Shown in pieces: positions 7,693 through 14,701 of a DNA stretch of 54,247 bases (the stretch's first letter is position 1; each line of letters begins with the position of its first letter). The position numbers were made by a program, and so were the translations under genes. The notes below the pieces were generated by a model. It saw only the letters and a list, made by a program, of their open reading frames with translations, was not told the DNA's origin and made no database searches. Where the stretch lies: positions 1 to 54,247 of IMG/VR virus record IMGVR_UViG_3300020196_000050. One strand, given 5' to 3'. The DNA is from a virus.

Positions 7693-8694
7693 ATGAAAAA
7701 TAAAATTGTTTTAACAGAAGAAGAATCAAATAGGATTTTATCATTACATAAGAAAAGAATACAAAAAGAAAGAAATCTAATTAACGAAGGTGAAACTTAT
7801 AAAGATCCCGGACAATCTACAGGTAGAATCATGGCAGCTTCTGGTTCAGGTGCAGGAACAGGCGCTCTTATAGGGCTTGCAGCAGCAGGACCTGCAGGTG
7901 CGGCTGTGGGTGCTGTTATTGGAGCTGGTGTTGGAGCACTTGCGGGTTGGTTAACTACAGGGGGTGGATATGCCGATAGAGTTAGAAAGGCTTTTGTATT
8001 TTGTAGAAACAATAGACAAAACATGGGAAAACCTGTGAACAGTATTGAAACTCTTCGTGGGATTGCAGATAATTTTCATGCTGCTACTTCAGGTTTTGGT
8101 ACAGATGAAAGATTGATACAGAACAATTTAAGAATGTTAAAAACAATTCCCGATTTATGTAAAATAAGCGAAATTTATCAACAAAGATTTAATGAAACTT
8201 TATTTGAAAACTTTGATGGAGACATTGATTTGGATAATGATTGGAGGGATTATGTTTGGATTCCTATAAGTGAGTTGGCAAAGAAAACTAAAAAAATACC
8301 TGATGAAAAACTCAAAGAAAATGCTAAAGCATGTGGTTGGGGTAATGATGTAGACGGATATAGGAACTCTGGATGGAGATGTCCAAAAGACAAATCAAAA
8401 AATGAAAAAGAAGAAAAGGCTAAAAGATGTGGTCACGCTAATTGGGAAGATTATAAAAATAGTGGGTGGAAATGTAATAATGTGGTACCAGACCCAGATC
8501 CACGACCACGAAGAGGTCAAAGATATTCTTTCAACTACCAAGACGCTTTAAATGCACTTAAAAAGAAAAAATGTTCTTCTGGATCAGGTGGTGAAGAAGG
8601 TGAAGATAATTTCACCGATGATTGGAAAGCCACTACAGAAAAGAAAGTAGACACTACGGTGACTACTGATAACTTCTCAAATTGGAGTAAATAA
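7693..8694 (+). CDS. Annexin-like repeat protein with capsid-targeting-like N-terminus
   Basis: 333 residues. The N-terminus MKNKIVLTEEESNRILSLHK fits the shared segment and reaches LINE|G at 30-33, a gp21-type cleavage site. Residues 50-90 form a Gly/Ala-rich glycine-zipper stretch able to insert in membranes. Residues 121-182 resemble one annexin repeat: SGFGTDERLIQNNLRML, later IYQQRFNETLFENFDGDIDL. Two Cys repeats follow (211-230 and 243-261; pattern CG...Y.NSGW.C), then a charged tail. A TATTTATA box lies 16 nt upstream. Candidate head-packaged protein that contacts the host membrane. Confidence 0.8.
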   Translation: MKNKIVLTEEESNRILSLHKKRIQKERNLINEGETYKDPGQSTGRIMAASGSGAGTGALIGLAAAGPAGAAVGAVIGAGVGALAGWLTTGGGYADRVRKAFVFCRNNRQNMGKPVNSIETLRGIADNFHAATSGFGTDERLIQNNLRMLKTIPDLCKISEIYQQRFNETLFENFDGDIDLDNDWRDYVWIPISELAKKTKKIPDEKLKENAKACGWGNDVDGYRNSGWRCPKDKSKNEKEEKAKRCGHANWEDYKNSGWKCNNVVPDPDPRPRRGQRYSFNYQDALNALKKKKCSSGSGGEEGEDNFTDDWKATTEKKVDTTVTTDNFSNWSK

Positions 8695-8707
8695 AAAAAA
8701 AATAATT

Positions 8708-8941
8708 ATGAGTAAAATTCAAATAACCCAAAGACAATACAACAAATTAAAAGAAAATATTGTTGAATCCGCCTTACTTACTGAAGCAAGCAATACGTAT
8801 AATGAAGTAATTACCATTCAAAGAGCTTTAAATAAATGTTTTTCTGCTGGTATAAGTGAAGACGGTATCTGTGGACCAAGTACCAAAAACGCAATCGAAA
8901 AATACCTTCAAATACCGGTTAGTATTGAGACATACGATTAA
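8708..8941 (+). CDS. Small peptidoglycan-binding protein with capsid-targeting-like N-terminus
   Basis: 77 residues. MSKIQITQRQYNKLKENIVE matches the shared N-terminal segment, and LLTE|A at 23-27 fits the prohead protease rule. The remainder (33-70) is a minimal PG_binding_1 domain: ALNKCFSAGISEDGICGPST then KNAIEKYL. It sits 13 nt after the annexin-like gene, probably in the same transcript. If cleaved, the mature protein would be just the wall-binding domain. Confidence 0.8.
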   Translation: MSKIQITQRQYNKLKENIVESALLTEASNTYNEVITIQRALNKCFSAGISEDGICGPSTKNAIEKYLQIPVSIETYD

Positions 8942-9006
8942 CTCTTTCAAGATTCATGTTTAGATAAAATACCGTATCTTAAAAAATTTCAGTTATTAAT
9001 TCAACT

Positions 9007-9030
9007 AAAGGGACATAGTTCCCTTTTTTT
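9007..9030 (+). terminator. Rho-independent terminator
   Basis: AAAGGGA, short loop, TCCCTTT followed by T. Separates the peptidoglycan-binding gene from the kinase promoter. Confidence 0.75.
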
Positions 9031-9046
9031 ATGCATTTTTTTTTCT

Positions 9047-9054
9047 TAAATTTG
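9047..9054 (+). promoter_or_regulatory. TAnnTTTG (TAAATTTG) -7 element, 4 nt before ATG
   Basis: Box, TGTC, then the ATG at 9059; the transcript would start at or next to the ATG. Confidence 0.6.
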
Positions 9055-9058
9055 TGTC

Positions 9059-9448
9059 ATGGAAAAAGTATTATACATTGTCAGGGGTGTACCAGGATCA
9101 GGAAAAACGACATTAGCACAACAATTAACGGCAAATGTATTTGAAGCTGATCACTATTTTTATGATAATGATGGAAACTATAATTTTGTTCCTTCAGAAA
9201 TAAAAGAGGCCCATAAAGAATGTCAGGAGTTTGTTGGACATGCCATGACATCAGGTATTAAAAAAATTGCGGTATCCAATACCTTCACACAAGAGTGGGA
9301 AATGGAACCGTACTTTAAACTTGCAAAAGAACATGGATATGTGGTCTTTAGTATTGTGGTTGAAAATAGACACGGTGGAGTTAATCAACACGGAGTTCCT
9401 GAAGATAAGTTAGAACAAATGAAAAATCGTTTTGAATTTAAGTTATGA
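9059..9448 (+). CDS. P-loop kinase, polynucleotide-kinase-like (copy 1)
   Basis: 129 residues with Walker A GVPGSGKT at 10-17 and a small AAA_33/PNK-type fold; FEADHYFYDNDGNYNF and SNTFTQEWEMEPYFKLAKEH follow. This type is seen in phages and in eukaryotic N4BP2-like proteins, and may phosphorylate nucleic-acid ends or nucleotides. It is about 90% identical to the protein at 29656-30045. Its stop overlaps the metallophosphoesterase start, suggesting the two act together, perhaps on RNA ends. Confidence 0.85.
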   Translation: MEKVLYIVRGVPGSGKTTLAQQLTANVFEADHYFYDNDGNYNFVPSEIKEAHKECQEFVGHAMTSGIKKIAVSNTFTQEWEMEPYFKLAKEHGYVVFSIVVENRHGGVNQHGVPEDKLEQMKNRFEFKL

Positions 9449-10101
9449 TGAAATTTGATAAAATATTAACAACTGGTAGAGTGTGGATAACATCCGACAC
9501 TCACTACGATCACAAAAACATATGTCGAGGTATTACAAATTTTAGAACCCAAGATGGTCAAATATCTGCAGGATTCACAAGAAACTTCCAAAGCGTGTCT
9601 GAAATGAACGATGAGATTGTAAATAATATAAACTCCAAGGTTGGTCAAAATGATACTCTAATTCACTTGGGTAATGTTTCATTTGGTGGATTTGATAGGA
9701 TTGGAGAGTTTTTAGATCGTTTGATTTGTAAAAACGTACACTTAGTTTTAGGTAATCATGATCAACATATTAAAAACAATAGGTTTGAAATCCAAACTAA
9801 ATTCTTAAGTGTTAATCATTATTTGGAGGTAAAAATACATGATGTAAACTTTGTTTTATGTCACTATCCATTAGCTAGTTGGTACGGACTAAAAAAAGGT
9901 GTTATCCACCTTCACGGTCATGTTCACTTAAATGCAAAAAACAAATGGGGTAACGGTAAAAAGTTGGATGTTGGTATGGATGGAAATTCTATGCATCCCT
10001 ATAGTGTTTCTGAAATTGTACACATGATGGACAAACGAAGTATAGGATCGGACATTTCAAATGATTACAACTTAGATGACCTAGTTGGAGTTGTTGGGTA
10101 A
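9445..10101 (+). CDS. Metallophosphoesterase, variant with altered metal-site residue
   Basis: 218 residues with calcineurin-type motifs: SDTHYDH (17-23), GNHDQH, CHYPLASW and HGHVH. The second motif, normally GD, reads LGNVSFGG (Asn77, codon AAT), so the bridging metal ligand is replaced. The paralogue at 52593-53267 keeps LGDWSFGG at the same place. The protein is otherwise intact, so it may have reduced or changed activity. Overlaps the kinase gene by 4 nt; a second ATG three bases later is an equally good start. Confidence 0.85.
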   Translation: MMKFDKILTTGRVWITSDTHYDHKNICRGITNFRTQDGQISAGFTRNFQSVSEMNDEIVNNINSKVGQNDTLIHLGNVSFGGFDRIGEFLDRLICKNVHLVLGNHDQHIKNNRFEIQTKFLSVNHYLEVKIHDVNFVLCHYPLASWYGLKKGVIHLHGHVHLNAKNKWGNGKKLDVGMDGNSMHPYSVSEIVHMMDKRSIGSDISNDYNLDDLVGVVG

Positions 10102-10117
10102 AACGACAACTCCAATA

Positions 10118-10125
10118 TATTTATT
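10118..10125 (+). promoter_or_regulatory. TATTTATT box, 3 nt before ATG
   Basis: TATTTATT, TAT, ATG at 10129. An overlapping TATTTATA runs into the ATG itself. Confidence 0.5.
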
Positions 10126-10128
10126 TAT

Positions 10129-11370
10129 ATGAAAAAAATCATAATCACTAATAATCAACTCAAGTTAATTACTGAGGCCTTAGGGGTCCCTGATAATATA
10201 TTAAACGCCGCTGATATGTTATATGATGTTGTTGAAAGAGATATTAAATCCATCGATACAAAACAAGATGAGTATACTTTTAATGGTAATATTCGATTTG
10301 AATTAGGAGACAAGAAAAAAGTTAAAATTGATTCATATAAACTCACTGTAAATCTTGAAAAAATTGATGGAGAGGAAGGAGTTTTAGATATAGTTCAAAT
10401 GACCATGGGCGGATTTTTTGGGTTCGACAGAGATAAATTTATGAAACAAAATCAACCTTCGAGTACTTTGGAATTAATAATTACATTTGCGGTAGGAGAC
10501 AATTGGAGACCCAAAGAACTTATAAAAAAAATGGAAGAAGAGAGGGATGAACATGTCTCTAGTTTAGCTCACGAAATTAAACACAAGTATGATAAACAAT
10601 CCAAATTATATGGTTTGATTGGTCCTGACGCAGAATATCAAGCTATTCAAAAACGAGGAACTTTCGGAATACCAGTTTTAGATACAGTTTTTTTTAGATA
10701 TATGTATTATATCTCGGGAATCGAAAACCTTGTTAGACCAACAGAGGTTGCTTATTCCATGAAAAGAAAAAATATCACAAAGTCTCAATTTAGAGAGTTT
10801 TTGGAAAATAACAGAGTTTATAAAGAATTATTAGAAATAAAAAACTTTACATATGATGATTTTATTAACCAATTAAAAGGAAGTGAAGATAGACTTAATG
10901 CACTTTTAGAGCACATAGGTGAGGAACCTTCCGAAATGAATATTGATGAAAAAATTAATAAAGTTTTAGAAGTGGCTTACATTGATTTGGTTAACAATAA
11001 AATGGAACTATTCATAAATATGACAGAGCACGAAAGTGACATATTTTTAGAATTTGCGGAATCACTTGGTATTTTAACTTCTGATGTTAAAGAAAGAATA
11101 AAAGAATTACAAAAAACAAATGAGATTAGACAAAAATTTTTAAAATATGTAACCAAGTATCAGGACAATCCTAAAAAATTTTTCGAAGTGGAAATTGAAA
11201 AATTTAACTATGTTTCAACTAAAATGTTAAAAAAGATTGGAAAACTATACGCAATGGCAAAAGATGATGAGAGTCAAGTTAATGAATCAATTTTGAATTG
11301 GGATCTCTATCAAAAAATTATGGAAAAAAAATATGGTAAGAGGAAAATATCCACAACATATAAATATTAA
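10129..11370 (+). CDS. Zincin-like putative protease with capsid-targeting-like N-terminus
   Basis: 413 residues. MKKIIITNNQLKLITE|ALG is a clear shared N-terminal segment ending in a gp21-type site (I-T-E|A, cleavage after residue 16). HEIKH at 148-152 is a zinc-protease HExxH, and Glu206 in RPTEVAYSMKRK is a likely third ligand (gluzincin-type). The C-terminal half is helical. Two other proteins here (23875-24927, 32332-33312) share the arrangement HExxH then P/x-x-E-[VIM]. Candidate virion-packaged metalloprotease; substrate unknown. Confidence 0.8.
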   Translation: MKKIIITNNQLKLITEALGVPDNILNAADMLYDVVERDIKSIDTKQDEYTFNGNIRFELGDKKKVKIDSYKLTVNLEKIDGEEGVLDIVQMTMGGFFGFDRDKFMKQNQPSSTLELIITFAVGDNWRPKELIKKMEEERDEHVSSLAHEIKHKYDKQSKLYGLIGPDAEYQAIQKRGTFGIPVLDTVFFRYMYYISGIENLVRPTEVAYSMKRKNITKSQFREFLENNRVYKELLEIKNFTYDDFINQLKGSEDRLNALLEHIGEEPSEMNIDEKINKVLEVAYIDLVNNKMELFINMTEHESDIFLEFAESLGILTSDVKERIKELQKTNEIRQKFLKYVTKYQDNPKKFFEVEIEKFNYVSTKMLKKIGKLYAMAKDDESQVNESILNWDLYQKIMEKKYGKRKISTTYKY

Positions 11371-11595
11371 AAATAATAGTACAAACATTTGTTTTGCTAA
11401 ATTCATAATTCTCAATATACACTTCAACTAAATTCTCAAAGATTTCAAGGGGGTCTGTGGTTTACTCAAAAGAAATTAAAATAACACAAGGTATCAATTT
11501 GTTTGATGTGTTAGATATACACCTTACATAAAGTATTTATTATGTATAAATAATAACACATAATAATTGAACTGAACCCCTAAAAAACTAATTGG
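11371..11595. other. 225-nt stretch without a clear gene
   Basis: No ATG-initiated frame of useful length. A plus-strand frame around 11457-11532 (GTG start, reading VYSKEIKITQGINLFDVLDI) resembles the beginning of a small phage membrane protein but stops early and could be a relic. The end holds an AT-rich TATTTATTATGTATAAATAA-like palindromic area at about 11535-11553. No terminator or tRNA seen. Confidence 0.4.
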
Positions 11596-11802
11596 ATGAT
11601 ATTACTATTTTTTTTATTAGTATTTTTCATGTTGGGATTTTTTTTTATTGACCTTTATGAAACACTTGATTTTATGTGGGTTGAAAATAGAAATCTTACC
11701 ATTTGTATTTTATTAATTTCATTTGTATTAATCTATTATTTTGTTAAGGATTATGTTTTATTTATGATTTATTTTTTTTCTGACACAAACTTATTTAATT
11801 AA
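11596..11802 (+). CDS. Small membrane protein, 68 aa
   Basis: Two strongly hydrophobic helices (MILLFFLLVFFMLGFFFI and ICILLISFVLIYYFV) joined by a short polar loop DLYETLDFMWVENRN. No family recognised. Position at the start of the small-gene cluster, ahead of a TATCTTTG promoter. AT-rich DNA can produce such frames by chance, so support is moderate. Confidence 0.45.
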   Translation: MILLFFLLVFFMLGFFFIDLYETLDFMWVENRNLTICILLISFVLIYYFVKDYVLFMIYFFSDTNLFN

Positions 11803-11813
11803 AATATTATTCT

Positions 11814-11821
11814 TATCTTTG
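11814..11821 (+). promoter_or_regulatory. TAnnTTTG (TATCTTTG) -7 element, 4 nt before ATG
   Basis: Box, TTCC, then the ATG at 11826. Confidence 0.6.
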
Positions 11822-11825
11822 TTCC

Positions 11826-12059
11826 ATGTGGACAACTAAACAAACCAAAAGAGAATATCGTGGAGTAACAATATGGAAGTTTGAAGGATCAAAAGTTAAA
11901 GACTCTTTTAGACATAGAGATCCACGCACAATTCAAAAAGACGATAGTAGATTTACCAAATGGCATTCTTATTGGGTTGAGCTTGATGGTGTTAAATACG
12001 AATCAGAATTGTTAAGAGATGTAAAAAACTATATTGATTCAATCTTTGATAAAATATGA
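11826..12059 (+). CDS. Small unknown protein, 77 aa
   Basis: Basic soluble protein, MWTTKQTKREYRGVTIWKFE, with SYWVELDGVKYESEL in the second half, which looks like a small beta-sheet domain. It has its own TATCTTTG promoter 4 nt upstream and overlaps the next gene by ATGA. Function unknown. Confidence 0.7.
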   Translation: MWTTKQTKREYRGVTIWKFEGSKVKDSFRHRDPRTIQKDDSRFTKWHSYWVELDGVKYESELLRDVKNYIDSIFDKI

Positions 12060-12301
12060 AAATGAAAATGAATGATTTTGAATTTGCTGAGAGGTTTTTA
12101 TTATCCTTAAATGTGGGTGAAGGATACAACGATGTGGTCGTGGTTAAAAAAACCAAAAAAAGGATTCATTTATCTAATGGTAAAATTGTCTCAATTAAAA
12201 ATGGTGGTGGGTTTTTATATTTGGACTCTGCTAAAAATGGTATAAGTCAAATTTTAAGAGACATTGAGGGTTATTTAATTTATAAAATACATTGTCAATA
12301 A
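12056..12301 (+). CDS. Small unknown protein, 81 aa
   Basis: MKMKMNDFEFAERFLLSLNV followed by a predicted beta domain (DVVVVKKTKKRIHLSNGKIV). No motif recognised. Start overlaps the previous stop by 4 nt, and its stop overlaps the next ATG by one base (TAATG), so translation is likely coupled. Confidence 0.7.
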   Translation: MKMKMNDFEFAERFLLSLNVGEGYNDVVVVKKTKKRIHLSNGKIVSIKNGGGFLYLDSAKNGISQILRDIEGYLIYKIHCQ

Positions 12302-12477
12302 TGAAAAAACCCTGTAAGGAGTGCCCACACCTTATTCGTAATCGTCATAATGATATGATTGTGGAGTTCGGAAAAAGAACTGGAAAGAAACACAACTGTC
12401 ATATGACAGAAGGAAAAAAAGATTTGTGGAATGTAACGGATAAAAAACTTGAATGTTATGGAAGTAAAAATGATTAA
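12301..12477 (+). CDS. Small Cys/His protein, DUF6283-like zinc-binding (copy 1)
   Basis: 58 residues from the ATG at 12301. Pattern CKECPHL, then HNCHMTEGKKDLW, then LECYG: four Cys plus His suggest a small metal-binding knuckle, as in the DUF6283 group. A nearly identical copy begins at 54109 and runs off the window; the DNA matches closely for about 140 bases. Function unknown; possibly nucleic-acid or protein binding. Confidence 0.75.
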   Translation: MKKPCKECPHLIRNRHNDMIVEFGKRTGKKHNCHMTEGKKDLWNVTDKKLECYGSKND

Positions 12478-12769
12478 AGAAATTAAAAAATGGGTATTGT
12501 TTAATATCTTGAAGGGTAAAGCACATCTTTTAAGGTTAAAACATTTTTTAAGGACAGGAAGAGACATTGAAACGTTACCACCACCGCAAAAAGATTATGT
12601 TAGAGCTTATTTTTTTGAAATAGAACACGGAGATTATGTTTTGAAACATCACGAAATCCCATCATATTTAGGGGAAAAGTTTTATGAGGATTTCAATAAC
12701 AAAAATGGTAAGTTAATGGGTTTAACAAGGGAAGAAGTGGTTAGATGGGTTATTGAAAATCAAAAATAA
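12470..12769 (+). CDS. Unknown protein, 99 aa
   Basis: Start placed at the ATG at 12470 (MIKEIKKWVLFNILKGKAHL), overlapping the previous gene by 8 nt. Amphipathic basic N-terminal helix, then PPPQKDYVRAYFFEIEHGDY, and LTREEVVRWVIENQK at the end. No family recognised. Confidence 0.6.
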   Translation: MIKEIKKWVLFNILKGKAHLLRLKHFLRTGRDIETLPPPQKDYVRAYFFEIEHGDYVLKHHEIPSYLGEKFYEDFNNKNGKLMGLTREEVVRWVIENQK

Positions 12770-12773
12770 TTAT

Positions 12774-12781
12774 TATCTTTG
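12774..12781 (+). promoter_or_regulatory. TAnnTTTG (TATCTTTG) -7 element, 4 nt before ATG
   Basis: Box, TAAA, then the ATG at 12786. It lies inside the longer open frame that begins at 12753, which argues for the shorter start. Confidence 0.6.
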
Positions 12782-12785
12782 TAAA

Positions 12786-13088
12786 ATGAAAGTAAAAACT
12801 AAATTTGGAACATATACAATGGAAACAAGAAACAGCACAAAAATAAGTACAGATAAACTCGGAGTGTTTATTGAACGACTTAAAAAAATAGGAATAGATG
12901 TAAAACTATCAGGGAACTTTCCTTGGGTTTATATTAGTGAAATCAATGGTATAAGAGTTAAAGAAACTTTCCAAGCAAATCACGGATTTACTGTGATGTT
13001 TCTTCCAGGAAGAAATGACTCACCACCATCCGACTTTACAGATATTAAAGAAATTTTCAATTTAATAAAAAAATATACAAAAAAATGA
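12786..13088 (+). CDS. Unknown phage protein, 100 aa
   Basis: Begins MKVKTKFGTYTMETRNST. The segment PWVYISEINGIRVKETFQAN then HGFTVMFLPG is a pattern I associate with a recurrent phage hypothetical protein. Start chosen by the TATCTTTG box 4 nt upstream. Soluble; function unknown. Confidence 0.75.
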   Translation: MKVKTKFGTYTMETRNSTKISTDKLGVFIERLKKIGIDVKLSGNFPWVYISEINGIRVKETFQANHGFTVMFLPGRNDSPPSDFTDIKEIFNLIKKYTKK

Positions 13089-13091
13089 ATT

Positions 13092-13325
13092 ATGAAAAAT
13101 TACAAAGCGGATTATTACAATCCAGAAACATTTGAAAAATCAGAAATTGAGACTAAAATACCTGTTGATTTAGTTAATCAGGTAAAACAAACATTAGATA
13201 ATATTGAGGGCTATATGATAACACCTACTATGATTAACCTAGAAGATAATTCTGTTGTGTTTGGTGTTATGAATATGAGTGATAGAACATTAAAATATAA
13301 ACTATCAATCACACCTAACTCTTAA
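13092..13325 (+). CDS. Small unknown protein, 77 aa
   Basis: MKNYKADYYNPETFEKSEIE and a beta-rich C-terminus (SVVFGVMNMSDRTLKYKLSI). Its last codons and the following bases (ATCACACCTAACTCTTAAAG) form the first copy of a repeat seen again at 13828 and 14309. Function unknown. Confidence 0.65.
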   Translation: MKNYKADYYNPETFEKSEIETKIPVDLVNQVKQTLDNIEGYMITPTMINLEDNSVVFGVMNMSDRTLKYKLSITPNS

Positions 13326-13350
13326 AGGACCTTTATTAAATTAAACAACT
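13309..13350 (+). repeat. Local repeat, copy 1
   Basis: TCAATCACACCTAACTCTTA and AAGGACCTTTATTAAATTAA; related to 13828-13862 and 14309-14341. Confidence 0.6.
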
Positions 13351-13581
13351 ATGAAATCATTTAAAATAGCAATAGGATTAGGATTATTAAATTTTACACA
13401 TGGAATGTTCCATATAATTCAATTTATACAAAGTGTTTTATTAATTAGTGAGACACATGAAACACATTCTATTTGGTTTTCAATTCTATGGGCTTTAGTT
13501 GGTTTATTGTCATTAATTATAGGTATTAAAGATTATCGACACCACAAAAAGTGTGAAGTTGAAAATAATCAATACTTATAA
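13351..13581 (+). CDS. Small membrane protein, 76 aa
   Basis: Two transmembrane helices: FKIAIGLGLLNFTHGMFHII and FSILWALVGLLSLIIGIKDY, with His residues in the loop (ETHETHS) and near the end. Resembles small two-helix membrane proteins of flavobacteria. Role unknown. Confidence 0.6.
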   Translation: MKSFKIAIGLGLLNFTHGMFHIIQFIQSVLLISETHETHSIWFSILWALVGLLSLIIGIKDYRHHKKCEVENNQYL

Positions 13582-13673
13582 AAACATAACCCTAAATTAA
13601 ATTTGAATATAAAAAAAATATTATTTATATTGGAGTATAGACAATATTAAGAATAATTAAAAAAATATAAGTT

Positions 13674-13847
13674 ATGGAAAATTTACAAATTAAAATCACA
13701 ATCACCGATGGTGAAAAAGAAGCAAACGCAACAATTGGTCTTAATGAATATCAATCAATAAAAGAAATGCATGGTATTAGTATGCTGGATGAACAGGTGG
13801 ATATTTTATTAGAAGAGATTAAAAAATCAATCACACCTAACAATTAA
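13674..13847 (+). CDS. Small unknown protein, 57 aa
   Basis: ATG at 13674, TAA at 13845. MENLQIKITITDGEKEANAT, then SIKEMHGISMLDEQVDILLE and KKSITPNN. Its last 17 codons and downstream bases are duplicated at 14269-14341 as a headless fragment. Function unknown. Confidence 0.65.
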   Translation: MENLQIKITITDGEKEANATIGLNEYQSIKEMHGISMLDEQVDILLEEIKKSITPNN

Positions 13848-13862
13848 AGCGCCTTTATCTAA
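13798..13862 (+). repeat. Local repeat, copy 2 (gene end plus intergenic)
   Basis: Covers the end of the 57-aa gene and CAATTAAAGCGCCTTTATCT; matches 14277-14341 with few differences. Confidence 0.65.
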
Positions 13863-13879
13863 TTAAAAAAATATAAATC

Positions 13880-14089
13880 ATGAAAAACAAACTAATTGAA
13901 TTTTGGGGACTTTATTACCCCGTCGTACTTGCCTTTATTTCTTTTCTCTATTCAGTAACACTTTGGTTCAGTGGACAAAAATTAGAAGGAATATTCGTTG
14001 GAATTTGGGTTCCTTCAATATTAGCTTTTGCTATAGCCATTAGACAACGTAGAAATGATTTTTTTAAAAACAAAAAGAAAAATAAATAA
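13880..14089 (+). CDS. Small membrane protein, 69 aa
   Basis: Two hydrophobic segments (YPVVLAFISFLYSVTLWFSG and IFVGIWVPSILAFAIAI) and a very basic C-terminal tail (RQRRNDFFKNKKKNK), giving a positive-inside orientation. The next gene starts immediately after its stop. Function unknown. Confidence 0.6.
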   Translation: MKNKLIEFWGLYYPVVLAFISFLYSVTLWFSGQKLEGIFVGIWVPSILAFAIAIRQRRNDFFKNKKKNK

Positions 14090-14266
14090 ATGGAAAACTT
14101 AGGAATGTTTATCGTAGGTATAATCATTTTTGTACTCTACATTGTAGGATATCTAATTATGATAACCAAGATGAATAATCTTCAAGACAAGCCAACTCGT
14201 GAAACGATTTCTGATACAAAGAGGATAAAAATAGAATCTCTCGAGAGATTGGTTGATGAAGATTAG
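14090..14266 (+). CDS. Small single-helix membrane protein, 58 aa
   Basis: ATG at 14090 directly follows the TAA of the preceding gene; TAG at 14264-14266. N-terminal helix MFIVGIIIFVLYIVGYLIMI, then a charged cytoplasmic tail ending LERLVDED. The pairing with the preceding membrane protein suggests a joint role. Confidence 0.6.
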   Translation: MENLGMFIVGIIIFVLYIVGYLIMITKMNNLQDKPTRETISDTKRIKIESLERLVDED

Positions 14267-14276
14267 GACATAACAT

Positions 14277-14341
14277 GTTGATATTTTAATAGAAAAGATT
14301 AAAAAACCAATCACACCCAACAATTAAAGCACCTTTATCAA
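14277..14341 (+). repeat. Local repeat, copy 3 (headless gene fragment)
   Basis: GTTGATATTTTAATAGAAAA and onward copies the end of the 57-aa gene at 13674 (VDILLEEIKK) with no start codon, then CAATTAAAGCACCTTTATC. A duplication scar. Confidence 0.65.
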
Positions 14342-14358
14342 GTGGATAAAAGTTTAAA

Positions 14359-14688
14359 ATGGAAGACATAAAAATAGTACATTTAAAAAGCAATGCACAA
14401 GAATTAGAAACTTGGATTGCAATGTTAAACGGTGAAATTATAGGTCACATTTATATGGAAAGAGAGAAAAATAAAAAAATAAAATTTTTAGATGCTTGGG
14501 TACATGAAGGACATCGTAGAAAAGGAATCTTCAGAATGTTATGGGACGAAAGATGGAATTATGTCAAAAACGAATATTCCGGATGGTTAACATACGCTTG
14601 GTGTAAACCCGCTTAATTACCCTTATTAATAGAAAAAGGTTTCAGTACTGGTGAAACATGTACCTATGTGGAAAAAATAATTAAATAA
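14359..14688 (+). pseudogene. GNAT acetyltransferase interrupted by in-frame TAA
   Basis: The first frame, 14359-14616, encodes 85 residues with a GNAT acetyl-CoA motif VHEGHRRKGIFRMLW and ends YAWCKPA. The TAA at 14614-14616 is followed in the same frame by LPLLIEKGFSTGETCTYVEK and IIK to a second TAA at 14686. PLLIEKGF is the typical C-terminal GNAT strand, so one gene of about 109 codons has been cut by a nonsense change (TCA to TAA would suffice). Either a young pseudogene, a functional truncation or read-through. Confidence 0.75.
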
Positions 14689-14701
14689 AAAAAATTATAA
14701 A

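Noticed and set aside
14614-14616. Genome-wide recoding of TAA
   Set aside because: TAA ends most other genes here at sensible places with neighbours starting right after; no suppressor tRNA was seen.
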